Below, one piece after another: positions 10,400 through 21,640 of a DNA stretch of 64,000 bases (its first letter is position 1; the number at the start of each line of letters is the position of its first letter). A program made the translations under genes and the position numbers. Under the pieces are notes generated by a model. The model saw only the letters and a list, made by a program, of their open reading frames with translations, ran no database searches and was not told where the DNA came from. Source of the stretch: Trichopria drosophilae (Eukaryota; Arthropoda; Insecta; Hymenoptera; Diapriidae); the NCBI GenBank assembly GCA_030407085.1, contig CM059583.1:81120001-81184000 (forward strand), given 5' to 3'.

Positions 10400-12727
10400 A
10401 GTACGTTTTGAAGAATCAGGGCAGAGAGGACTCGGTTTCAAAATTGTCGTTATATGTCGCTGCGGTAGTAGACAAATAAATTCAGGACCTTTTGTTTCTA
10501 ATGGTTACGAAATAAATCGAAGAATAGTTTTAGTCATGAGATTGTTCGGCATCGCAAGAGAAGGAATAAATATATTTTGTAATCTTATGGACATATGCAG
10601 TGGATTGAGCCAAAGCAGTTACACTAACATCATCGAACATATTCATGCAGCTTGTAAGTCGTCATTCGATATTTTATCCAAAAAAGCTGTTTTAAAGAAG
10701 AGATTGAAAAAAATGTCGAGCACGGAAGAGAAGAAAAAAATCTCAAAGTTTCTGGTGACGGCTCGTGGAAAAAGCGTGGATTTCAGTCATTGTACGGTGT
10801 TACAACGCTCATCGGCTACTATACCGGTGTTACGGATTTGGGATCGTAACGTGAAGTGTTTATTAAGTCAGGATAATTTCGGGTTTGAGGACACACGTGA
10901 AGGGGACCGATACCCCAAGTGAAAAGAATAATTGGTTGAGGTAGGAAAAATTATTATTATTTCTATATTTTGCCGAGACCAGAGGTTTTAGACATGCGTG
11001 ATGGACGCGAATAATAACTTGTGAATAAATTAAGTCGTGTCGACGACTTATGTGTTCGCGTAGAGTCGCTAGGAAAAAGGCGTCCGCGTGCCAAGTTCCG
11101 AGATCTTAGTTTTTTACAAGTTCCCGATCGCGAGATTAGCTGTTCTAGCTCCGGGGCGACTCTGACTGGACAATGCAATTATCCGTTACAAGTCAGGTCG
11201 GTTTTTCGCATAATTCGGTAGCGGGGGTGTTTACGAGACACCATCAACCATGGTGTCCGATAAGGCTCGTTTTTACGCGAATCGCCGCTTTCGTGTCAGA
11301 TATCGATGCTTTAGCGATTCGGTGGTTTCCGGAACGGGCTCAAATATCTGCACGTGCAGATTCCGATGGGTCAGTTGTTCGCTAATTCGACCTCCTAATC
11401 TACAGCGGATGTCTTCAAATGTCACTTGATTATCGACTATAAAGGTGATTGCCGCCGCGGTATGCCTTTGCATGTCTCGATTTATTATAACAATTCGGGT
11501 AACAATAGGACACCCGAATCTCTATCTTCCAACGGTTTCCTATACTTGTGGTCCGACCGGATGGATGACGTCGCTGTGGACATCTCAGGTGTCCGCTTTA
11601 TTATTTATTAACGGGCGAATATTCCTGACTACGAGCGCTGCTACACGTGTAGCCTAGCGTCCGTAACACCGGCAAAGTCATCGACTTAGTTGTAAAAAGC
11701 AGTTATTGCCCTAGTTGTACGTTCTGGAACAAGAAAACTCATACTGAAGAATATCGTAAATGGTATAAAGATCAGGATGAAGAATGCATGCAGAATCACG
11801 AAGGTAGCTCCGGAAAAATGGAAATTGATTCGATGAAAGAAATGTTTTCGAGATCGGAAGAGAATTTCGGCGTGAAATATGGTAATTACATCGGTGATGG
11901 GGACTCAAAAACTTTCAAGGCCATACTTGAATTAAATCCTTATGGTGACGAGTTGACTGTTTATAAAAAGTGAGTGTATCTGTCACGTCAAGAAGAGAAT
12001 GTACAATGGACTCCAAAACGTACGAAAAGAAAAAAAACTTGGCGGATGAGGCAAGTTAACGAATAAAGTGATAAAAAAAACTCTCAACATATTATGGTTT
12101 GAGTATCCAAAGAAATGTAGACAGCGTTGAAAATATGAAGAAATCAATTATGGCTACTTATTTTCATATATTTTCAACAAAAGAAGAGCCGAATCATGAA
12201 AACTGTCCGGCTGGAGCCGATAGCCGGTGCAAGTGGCAGAAAGCTATCGCTTTAAACACAGATCCAAAACTTAAAGATCTTACTCCATTACTTCCTGAAG
12301 AAATAAAACAGCATGTTTGCTGCCAATTTATAAAGATTTGAGAAGAGAAAATTTACTAGAATGATGTTTGGGTGGCCATACACAAAATGCGAACGAAAGT
12401 TTTAACTCCACAATATGGCGATTAGCTCCAAAACATGTTTATTCTGGAGTGAAAATTATCGAGATCTCAGCCTACATTGCTGCCGGAGTGTTTAATGAAG
12501 GATACACTTCCATCCTGCGAATAATGAGCACACTGGGAATCTTTGTTGGCACCCAGTCCAAAGCTTTCGCCGAAAAAACCGATGAGACGCGGATAACAAG
12601 GCAGAACACAATGAGCCTTTCCGAGACAAAAGAAGCTTGTACAGTCCGAAAACAACTTCAACTGGAAACCAATCAACTTTTCGAGGAAGCTGAAGGATTA
12701 TTGTATGGGCCTGGAATTACTGATTGA
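10400..12727 (+). pseudogene. Mutator-like transposase, frameshifted and interrupted
   Basis: Recognisable blocks in order: a Cys-containing N-terminal zinc region with 'CRCGSRQI' and 'NGYEINRRIVLVMRLFGIAR' (10450-10560); 'GDGSWKKRGFQSLYGV' with the first catalytic Asp (about 10756-10800); then the nested LTR; 'KVIDLVVKSS' and CPSC (about 11674-11720); 'NYIGDGDSKTFKAILELN' with the second Asp (11883-11936); a scrambled stretch with stops (11974-12095); 'NVDSVENMKKSIMATY' (12105-12160); 'GGHTQNANESFNSTIWRLAP' (12370-12430); and the tail 'EEAEGLLYGPGITD' ending at 12727. The layout matches the Mutator-like transposase domain proteins common in invertebrates. At least three frame changes plus the LTR make it inactive. 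Confidence 0.85.
10828..11668. mobile_element. Solo LTR, 841 bp, TSD CCGG
   Basis: The transposase frame breaks at 'tataCCGG' (10824-10827) and resumes at 'CCGGcaaagtc' (11669-11672). The insert begins TGTTACGGA and ends TCCGTAACA, the TG...CA inverted ends of an LTR, and leaves a 4-bp duplication. An AATAAA at 11024-11029 fits the R region if the LTR is on the plus strand. No internal sequence remains, so two LTRs presumably recombined. Family unknown; a 4-bp TSD fits Gypsy best. Confidence 0.8.
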
Positions 12728-13399
12728 GCTGTAAGTCACTAAAACTAATAGTTTTATCGTATTGAAACTTTAAACGCGATTTTCTCGAAACTGCATTTTC
12801 AACAACTGCTGCCACTGTAGCTCAAAAAGTTGTTGATCGATCAGGCTGAAATTTGGGGAGGTTTTAGTCTATAATATTATCGAAAGGATATACCTAAAGT
12901 TATAAGAATATCGCGAAAATAAATTACTTTTTTGGGGTAAAAAGTGTTAAAAAAATAGTCGAAAATTCGAATTTTTTATTAAAATGCCTACCAAATTTTT
13001 AATTTTGCACTTTTTAATAATCTTATAGGTACATCCTTCGCCTAAACTCATAAGTAATCGAAAAATTTTTTGATTTTTTGTTTCAGACCGCTACAAAAAA
13101 CGTGACAATGGCAACCTTTTTCCACCTCGCGCAAAAGACGCCAAATTGTGAAGCCTGTAACGCCGTCATTTTCTTTTGTAAAAAAAAAAAATTTTTTTAG
13201 TGCTTGACATCTACAATTAAAGTATGCCAAAATTTGAAATTGATGCGATTCTTTTATCACCTCTAAAAAAATTGTTAAAAAAATCGCTTATTTTCGTGCT
13301 TCTACTTAGTTTTCTCCCCTTAATCGATTCAATATCATCCCCCCTTTTGACAGCCTCCAAAATTTTGGCAGATATTGCTTATGGTTGACCGCTTGAGAA

Positions 13400-13900
13400 C
13401 AGCTTTTTATAGATAATTAAATCAACTAAAAAAAAAAGTTGAAATAAAATATTGGAATTAAATAAAAAATAATAATAAAATTAAAAAGGAAAAGAAAAAA
13501 AAATTTTGTACATAAGGAGGAAAAAATTTAAAAACAAAAAATTAAAATTTGCTATGCTTCGTAATTCTTACTGAAAGATACAAAAATGGGATTCAGAAGT
13601 ATTGAGGGTTTCGGTGCTTCTGGGTAATTCTTGGTTTGCTGGGTAGAATAATGAGTTATTGCCACCGGTATCATCTAACGACTTGTAACTGTATCGGTAC
13701 CAAATATCTGTTAAGGGACTCTAGGTACCATAGGGGATACCCACCAACCCTTCTCTTCTGCGGACGTCATTCCTTCTCTTGCCCGGCTAAGTGTCCTTTT
13801 TTCTTTAAAGAAAACACTGCTATATTGGAAAATCTAAGAGAGATAGAGCAAAAATAACGACAGATTTGAAAAGAGCACGAAAAAATACTTCAGGAAATAT
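13400..13900. other. A-rich spacer, no gene seen
   Basis: A/T-rich runs at 13425-13545, then unassigned sequence. One ORF of 73 codons at 13636 has no recognisable motif. Confidence 0.4.
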
Positions 13901-13904
13901 AATT

Positions 13905-15074
13905 CAATTAAGATTCACCTGCGAATTGGATCTGTAGTCGTATCTTGAAAAACGGATGGAATTTATGCCGTTTTGGGACTTTACTGGTTAAATCTTGTTT
14001 GCACTGGTAATTTACGAAATTCATCGCATAGGTAGACATGATGTTGTTGTTTACAAAAACAGAGAGGTACATGAGGCTATACATGACGGATAGCATATTT
14101 AGGTTTTTGCGCGAATTTTGTATTATGCGTATTTTCGTGGGAAATGACCTTCGACGAAAGCGATTCTAACGCATTGCACATTTGCATTAGAAAATCGTTA
14201 AGTTGTTTGAATGTTGACGAGGACGAATCAATTCGACTTTTCCCCACTCATTTTGTGTCGCATGATCTAATTTTTAAATGACTAAATAGATAAATAGATT
14301 ATCCCAATTTCCTACCGGGCGATCAAGATCTTTCAAAGCCCGAAGATGCTTTTAGAAGCCCCAAAGCAAGTTTCTCAAACGAACTGCATTTTCTTTTGAC
14401 ATTGAAGGAATCTCAAATATAGCTTTTATGTGAGGATGAATAATTCTTCTTTTATTATTAAAACGGTATTCGAGTAAAGCCCATGCTTCGTTAAAACTGA
14501 CCTCTGTAATGTCTAACGAATTAATAACATTAGCAGCATTGCCTTTCAAAGAAGAACGCAAATAATGGAATTTTTGGATCTAATTTAACGCGGTATTTGT
14601 ATGCATTAACTTTTCGAAAGAATCGTGGTAAGTATACCAAGCTTCGTTTGCACCTGCAAACGTAGGTAAATCAATTTTTGGTAATCGAATTTAAGCCGCG
14701 TTATTTGCAAATGAGGAATTCTGAGAATAAATTATAGACTATGCAGAAACCGCCGTTGTCTAAGAGCTGCCGATGGCTGCATTTATATCGAGCGATTCAA
14801 TAAATGTATCATATCAAGTTACACCAGCAAAATATGCATTTTCAAATGCCGTTCTTTCGTTATCATGAGCCGCGATCAATTCGGAGCTGTCATACGATAC
14901 AGTACGTTCATGATTTTCGATCTCAGTTTGTATACTGTCATATTGCTGCCAAATATCTATTATTTTTTGTTCACGAGATATTAAGTCAAATTTTATCACA
15001 CTACTTCGATAAACAGAATAAAAAAATCGTTTAAAGCTTCGCGACCCCGAAGTTTTTAATTCGGTTAATGACAT
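13905..15074 (-). pseudogene. BEL/Pao gag remnant
   Basis: Starting at 15074, the minus strand encodes 'SLTELKTSGSRSFKRF' and a coiled region 'KIIDIWQQYDSIQTEIEN', the N-terminal gag pattern of BEL/Pao. After stops and slips the DUF1759-like core follows: 'MRSSLKGNAANVINSL' (14561), 'EAWALLEYRFNNKRRIIHPH', 'ENAVRLRNLL', then 'ALKDLDRPVGNWDN' near 14330 and a weak CCHC-like trail to 13905. No LTR pair or pol follows. It is a second BEL/Pao remnant, separate from 6948-7248; whether they were one element is unclear because copia and Mutator-like sequence lie between. Confidence 0.8.
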
Positions 15075-16019
15075 ATTGGCATAAATGATAAAACAAAATT
15101 GAAAACCAAACTTAAATTATGATAATATGTGAAAATTGAAATCGAAATTTAAAATTAAATATAATTCATTGTACAAATGCCACAAAATAGAATATAACAA
15201 ATATTATAAGATAAAACGATGATAAATCGTTGAATTTCTTTATCCAATCAGAAGACGATGAATTTCTTCAGTTCTTTAATGGCAACAACTGTACGTGTAC
15301 TGTTAACTCTTTAAATTTGATGAGTCAATTTTTATATACTTTGTAGTACGACAAAACGATGTTCGTTTTCGATTTTCGTTATCAACTATTAAATTAAAGG
15401 GGTCGATTTATTGCTGTACATGACCCATATCACGAGACTCATGCAAATAAATGATATTATTTGTTATTAATTAGAATTAGAATTTTCTTTAACTTCGTAG
15501 ATTCGCTTGTTACATTTATGAAATCCACAATTTGTGATTATGCTTAGAAACACATTTTTTCTAACTAAACCTCAATAATCACACAAACTTATGGAGCCGT
15601 CGAGTTGTTCACTAGCAGTATCACCGTTTCTCAAAATATTGTCTTTTTTGCTACTTTTATGCCGCAATATCCGGCTGGAATGATTATTTTTATAAATATA
15701 ACATAGATTTGTGGAATATTATAAAATAATAATTTAATTCAGTAAATAATTATGAAACTGAGGTTTATCATTGTGTTATGGCCTGACGAGTGATTCAGAG
15801 TTCGAAAATTTGTGGGGGTTGCTGCTAACTCAAAAGAATAGGAATAAAGGTTGGATTAAAATAAAATTCAAATTGAATGTTAATTTCGGAATATTTGATG
15901 AAAAGAAAGTGGATGACTTACCGTGTTACTATCGGGTTGCCAAAACTTGATATTCTTTCAATTGAGGGGATAGAAATACATTTCGTTGATTTCTTTCATA
16001 ACTGTACATTTGATATTTA
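15075..16019. other. AT-rich spacer, possibly leader/LTR of the BEL remnant
   Basis: It lies immediately 5' of the gag on the minus strand, where a leader and LTR would sit, but no terminal repeat can be paired. No other gene is visible. Confidence 0.3.
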
Positions 16020-16506
16020 TGTGTTTGACGGAAGGGAGGAATGGAAGGACAAGTAATTTCCCCCGCGTTAATGACAATTTGTCTATTTGCGGGTCGGCTC
16101 TCGGGTGGAGAGGTACAGGCCATAGACAGGACGGTACAAGACAGAACTAGGCAGACATACAACAGAACACCCTCCCAGAGTCAGTCCCTCCCACCCGAAT
16201 ATCGGTACCACCAGCAGATTCGGCGGTTTGTGCCGTAGCGAGCACGTCACGGGGATTATCCCATCTTTATCCGAGATAAGACCCACGACGTGCCGACCGC
16301 GGATAAGACGCTGGCGGTACCGATAACTGCGATGGGGTTCGGCAGCGATCCCAAATTCGTACCTTAGCCCAACAAGGTTTCCTGGTTATTCCAACACTGG
16401 ACGTAAGCAGAGAAAATTGCACGGATGGGGATTCGAACTCGGGACCTTCGCGACGTTCAGTTCAGGCGGACTAAGACTGATGCCTTAGCCCCCATGACCA
16501 TCTCGC
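16020..16506 (-). repeat. tRNA-derived SINE, about 485 bp
   Basis: GC-rich island in AT-rich DNA. On the minus strand it begins 'gacggcgagatggtcatggg' with an A-box-like 'ggctaaggc', and has the B-box-like 'gagttcgaatcc' (about 16430-16445), spaced as in a Ser/Leu-type tRNA. A 400-bp unrelated body follows. The T-stem does not pair well, so this is a SINE head and not a functional tRNA gene. Confidence 0.6.
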
Positions 16507-17440
16507 CGTCTTTATTATGTGTTTTTGTTGATGATTTACGTCTATGAATAAGTTCTTTTTCTTCGTTACTGATTTTCCTACGCACTTTGTTTTGTTTATT
16601 TGATGATTTGTGATGATTTATTAACAACTTTCTTTACAAATTATTGCTTTATAAATTGTTGTAATAATTCGTATAGATGTTTGTCCGGAATGCCGTTTCT
16701 GTTGTTTTTTTTTTCGAAACATTAAATTAGAAGGTGATTAATATCTAAATTTTATTCTTTTGAAAATTGCTTTTTAAACAAAACGGTTCAATATCGAAAA
16801 AAAAGGTTTTCAAAATGTGTTTAAATGTTGATTAATGATTAATAATAAAAATAGAATTCTTTAATCATTTTTAAATTATTATATCTCATTCTCGTTATTA
16901 ACTGATATTAGTATCCGTTTTACCATGTATTAAGTTGGAAATTTATATGTTTAAAATGTGAAATAGTTATCAAAAATTCGTCTAAAAGTAGTCGGCAGTT
17001 AATTTGATTTCGGAATAATAAACTTTTAATTGGTGTTAATATCTGTCAGTATTGTGTCAATCAGTGTTAACTTTTTAAGTCAAAATGGAGACAGTGAATC
17101 TCTTTGCTTGGATATGAACTTTTATCTTTATGTATACAGTTCTTTATTTATGCGATTTGCAAGTATCGGTTTTAATCAATTAAGAAATTTTAATAACAGT
17201 AGGAAGAAGCTGTTAATTTCGAACTTCGGTTATTTGTCAACAAGTAATACATATTGACGTGTATGAAGAACTCTGTTTATGTCACTGTTAGTTCTTGTCT
17301 GTGTGGGGAGCGCATATATGTGAGTGGGAATCAAACTCGCTTACTGCTGTTGTTTATTGATACTCTCCTTATGAAGAAAACCTCTACGGGCAGCTATTTT
17401 TAATTTGTTTTTTCTATAAATTATATTATTTTACTAGCTC
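16507..17440. other. AT-rich spacer upstream of the CR1-like ORF1
   Basis: No gene. The last 100-200 bases could be the 5' UTR/internal promoter of the CR1-like element, whose exact 5' end I cannot place. Confidence 0.3.
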
Positions 17441-17443
17441 AAT

Positions 17444-18376
17444 ATGGATAACTGTTCGGTTTGCCAGCTAGAAATTAATGAAATTCACACAGGTACAAGA
17501 TGTTTGGTCTGTAATGACCTGTTCCATAACACTTGTGTGCCGCCTTCGAGCGCGGGTGAGAACGAGTGAGAGATAATTATCTTATTCAGCCGGCAATATT
17601 TTTGCGCTCGAATAACAACGAGTCAACTGATTCGCCTCAAACAGAATTGACAGTTAATAACATTGGAACTCTGCCTCTGCCACCCTCAAGTTTTCAAGAA
17701 CTCTGTACGCGCCTTGATCCACGATATGAAGAAATGTGCAAAAAAAAAGACACTCAACATACCGAATTGAGTGAGAAAATTGATAAAGTTTTATTGTTGA
17801 GTGACACAGTTAATGAAGTAAAAGCTTCGGTATCTACTCTACAATCACAGATGCTGAAGGTTTTACGTGACAGAGCCACTACAGCTTATGAGATACGAAA
17901 TATCGAACTGTTAATTTCGGGGCTTCCACAGTCCTTTGATGAGAATCTCAAACAGCTGATATTGAAGATAGGTGAATTGTTAAATGTAGACTTGGATCTG
18001 AGTGACATTATTTGCGTTAATCGTATGAATCGTATGAATAAATTAGCATCATCGAACCAAAATGCCAGTAAACCTGCTTTAATTAATGCAAAATTTTCTA
18101 ATGCAGGCCTTCGCTCAAGTGTTATTACAGCGATGAGAGCACGAAAAACTCTTACTGCTGACGAAATCTCGCCAACCTTCAGCAAAGTCCGAGTTTTTTT
18201 AAACGAATTTTTACCCGTGGACACGTTGAATCTAAAAAAAAGCTCGTGAACTTATTATAGGTAAATCCGATAAATTTGTCTGCATTTATAGAGGCGTTGT
18301 TTCTTATAAATCGAGTAAAGATGCTACCCCCATCGACATTTTGAGTGAAGAGGATTTGGAGAAAATTTCATCATGA
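17444..18376 (+). pseudogene. CR1-like ORF1 with PHD-type finger
   Basis: The ATG at 17444 opens a frame with ligands C4-x2-C7-x12-C20-x2-C23-x4-H28-x2-C31, the first six of a PHD finger, then a stop at 17567. A one-base slip leads to the frame 17566-18249: a low-complexity linker, a coiled-coil stretch ('HTELSEKIDKVLLLSDTVNE', about residues 65-100) and an RRM-like region ('RNIELLISGLPQS', then 'VFLNEFLPVDTLNLKK'). A second slip in an A-run at 18234-18241 restores the tail 'ARELIIGKSDKFVCIYRG' to the stop at 18374. ORF1 proteins of this group coat the element RNA. Confidence 0.75.
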
Positions 18377-18510
18377 CGCCAGGTTGATATCCAGCACACT
18401 TGCACCGCCAATGATCATTCTTTCAACTACTTAAATATTTAGCCAGCGCCATCATCAAGTAGCGGCTCCAGTGTTTTAAATTTAAATGATTGTAATTATA
18501 TTCGTATCGC

Positions 18511-21332
18511 GTGTTTAAATGTTCGTCTCTTGTCCCGCATTTTGTCCATGTTGAAGATATTATTTTTGCGTATAATATTGACATATTTTGTATCTGCGAA
18601 TCGTGGCTCACGGATAAAATCAAAGATGACGTGACGATTAATGGTTATAACGTTATGAGGCAGGATAGGAAATTCAGTCGCGGTGGCGGTATTGCGGTTT
18701 TTTATAGGAAAGAATACAATTGTTTGCGTTTCTTGCATGCATCAAATGAATCGGGTTTGGAAGAATTATGGTTCACTTTGCATTACCACACAAATAATTT
18801 AGGATTGGGCGTCTTGTATCAACCCCCGCATATTTCTCTTGATCTAGAATCCGTTGATACAACTTTAAGTAATTTATATCCAACAGTTGATAAATTAGTA
18901 ATTATGGGTGATCTCAATGCAAATCTTTTAAATAAGGCCATACCTGATTCCGCCAAGCTTGATTCTTGAATGCAAACCTCCGCTCTCCGCCAAATTATTA
19001 CCTCTCCTACGAGATTATCTTCTACCTCAGCTACGTTACTTGACGTCATTTTCATCTCTTGTATTGTTACGTACACAGATATTTTTAATGACGATTCTGG
19101 CGGAGTATCTGATCACCATCTAATAGGCTGTGACATCTTTTGTCCTCGTGAAATAATTAAGCACAAATTCATTTGGCCACGCGATTTTAAGCATTTTGAT
19201 CTTGCTTCCTTTAAAATTGCAGCGAATTGTATGCCTTGGAGGGATATCCCTTTTCTTGATTCAGTAGATAAAAAAGTGGGGGTCCTTAGTGAGACCATAT
19301 ATAATATTTTTTATGCATTTGCTCCTTTTCGTAAAATTTGTGTGTCCAAAGCTGTTGCCCCGTGTGTAACTGATACAGTAAAATATTTTATAAAGAAAAG
19401 GAATGCTGCCCAATCAAAAATGCGCAAAACAAGACTAGCTAGTGACATATCATACTACAAACTACTTCGTAATCAAACGACGAGCATCTTAAGAAGCGAA
19501 AGGAAGGCATATTTTGAGAGATTGCACTCTTTACACTGTAAAGATTTCTGGAGAAAATTAAGGATATTAGGCCTTTGTAAGACTAATGCTAGCGAGTGGC
19601 CCCCTTCTCTCAATGATCCAGATGTCATTAATAACTTTTTGGCCGCTCGCCCAAGCATTGACCACTGTCAGGAATCCATACAATTTTTTAATAGTTCGCG
19701 TTCACCTAAAATCCGATTGGAAGCTAAATTTGCTTTTAATGAAATTGATATAGATGTCCTAAAAATTGTTATAGATAAAGCTAAATGTTGTGGTCCCGGT
19801 TCTGATGGCATTTCTTGGGATATGCTCTCTCATATAAATGAATTTTGTATGCCTGAGCTTCTTCATATAATCAACTCAATAATAACCTCTGGAATCTTTC
19901 CTAATGTGTGGAAATATGCAATAATTACTCCGCTTCCAAAAACTAAAGCACCACAGTCTCCTAAAGATCTTCGGCCCATCAGCCGTCTTCCAATATTTTC
20001 AAAAATTACAAAAGCGGTGCTATATGAACAGTTACTTAATTTTTTTGATAAATTTAAGATATTTCCGCGTTTTCAATTTAGGTTTAGACGCGGTCATGGG
20101 TGTGAGACAGCAGTGCTTGATTTGTCTGACGACATTTTGCAAAATACGGACAAAGGTTTACTCTCCTTCTTATTTTTGCTAGATTTCTCACAAGCGTTTG
20201 ATACGTTGAACCACGAGCTGCTTATCGCAAAATTAAGGTTCTATGGAGTTATGGGGAGTGCTTGCGGCTTGATTAAATCTTATTTGCAAGAAAGAACGCA
20301 AGAAGTGTCGCTAGAGATTAATAATAAAGTGTTCAAATCCGATCGGGTACTGTTAACATGCGGGGTGCCACAGTGAGCAAAACTTAGTTTTTTGCTGTTT
20401 ATTATCTACACAGCTGACATTTTTTATTGTTGCTCAGATGTCAATTTGAAAACTTAAGCAGATGACATACAAGTTTTGCTCGCATTTCACCCAGACCGAT
20501 TTAGTGAGGCATCTCACACTCTCTTGGATCAACTGGAAAGCATTGCTGATTGGGCAGCTGCTAATGCGCTTATCGTAAATCCTGACAAATCTCAATTATT
20601 AGTGGTCGGTAACTCGAAACTTCGTGCTAAACTTGACTTTTTAAATCTGCGAATAGCTATTCGAGGAAGAGATATTCCAGTGGTTTCGTCTGCACGTGAT
20701 TTCGGTTTAATTGTTGACCAAAACTGGTCATTTGAACATCATTTATCCGCTAAGAGGCAGATTGCGTTTGCAAATCTGCGTCGTCTGTTTCCGATCAGGT
20801 GGGAGCTATCGCACCAGGTGAAACTTAACCTCTGTGAATCGCTTGTTCTTACTCACTTACATTATTGTCTCCTGGTGTATGGACCGTGCCTGGGGGCGAA
20901 TGGTTGGCGCTTGCTGCAGGCGGTGCAAAATGCTTGCATTAGATTTTTTTTAGATTTGCCTTTGGCGTTCGGAAATACGACCACATTTCGCCTGCCTTTA
21001 ATAAGGCAGGTTGGTTGCGAATAAAACCGCGCATGTACTTTTGGGTATTGTTGTTTATATGTCGCCTAATTACATCACAAACGCCGGAGTATCTTTTTTC
21101 TCGAATACGTATGCTGGGGAACACACGGGAGAATACCAGACGAATGGTTTCGTACACTATGGGTTTCCCCAAATACTCGTCCGAAAAATATAAAGGCTTC
21201 ATCTATGTAGCGGCAAACGCATTTAATAGCCTACCATTTAATATAAAGATTGCTCTTTTTACACCCGCGGTATTTATGAACCGTTTACGCACTTTTATTA
21301 GCTCGAATTCCGCGAAGATATTATTTTATTAA
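18511..21332 (+). pseudogene. CR1-like ORF2: endonuclease and reverse transcriptase
   Basis: A single frame runs from about 18511 to 21024, broken only by TGA 18967, TGA 20374 and TAA 20455. The endonuclease shows 'ICESWLT', 'VIMGDLNANLL' and 'GVSDHHLIGCD'. The RT shows 'AKCCGPGSDGISWDML', 'WKYAIITPLPKT', 'LRPISRLPIFSKI', 'QFRFRRGHGCETAV' and 'FLLDFSQAFDTLNH', then the damaged 'CGVPQ*' and '*ADDIQVL'. The TAA at 20455 replaces the Tyr of the catalytic YADD box. The thumb is intact to 21024, and a slip gives the last 100 residues ending at 21332. Few stops over 2.8 kb imply a fairly recent death. Confidence 0.88.
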
Positions 21333-21640
21333 TGTATTTTTATTCGGTTAGAGATGTCATTTTATTACTGTGTTTTTATTTGGGATGTACGTTGCTTAAT
21401 ATAGTGTTTTAACTGTTTCTTTCCGCCATTATTGCGATTTATGCGTTTTTGCGAATTTGGCGATTGCGGCTCATAAGTAATTGTGTTATGTATCGGTAGA
21501 ATCTAATTCAATTTATTATGCGTATTGTATACTTTAATTCTATTTTTAATGATTAATCTGTATCTTCAGGTCAGGCTGTAAAGCAGCAACAGCTGTGTCT
21601 CGCCTTTTGTACTATTGTATTGTACAATAAAGACATTTTT

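Larger units (their letters stand above)
10283..13319 (+). mobile_element. Mutator-like transposase DNA transposon with TTAA TSD and 17-bp TIRs
   Basis: The terminal inverted repeat GGGGAGAAAACTAAGTA lies at 10283-10299 and its complement at 13303-13319, each directly flanked by TTAA (10279-10282; 13320-13323). The flanking 146-bp repeat unit reads continuously once the element and one TTAA are removed. Inside is a broken transposase gene on the plus strand and, nested in it, an 841-bp solo LTR. A 600-bp noncoding 3' region precedes the right TIR. A TTAA TSD is typical of piggyBac and Kolobok, not of Mutator (8-10 bp), so the superfamily needs checking. Confidence 0.9.
17444..21640 (+). mobile_element. 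CR1-like non-LTR retrotransposon, near full length
   Basis: ORF1 (PHD-type finger, coiled coil, RRM-like region) is followed by ORF2 (AP endonuclease, reverse transcriptase) and a 300-bp 3' UTR. The 3' end has 'tattgtattgtacaataaag' with AATAAA near 21625 and a short T-run, then abuts the minus-strand R4/Dong-like element. No TSD was found. The PHD-finger ORF1 and ORF2 motifs suggest the CR1/L2 group; clade assignment needs a tree. Confidence 0.82.

Noticed and set aside
16420..16506. Candidate functional tRNA gene (Ser/Leu type)
   Set aside because: T-stem and acceptor stem do not pair; fits a SINE head better.
17886..18224. 112-codon minus-strand ORF
   Set aside because: Shadow of the CR1-like ORF1 on the opposite strand.
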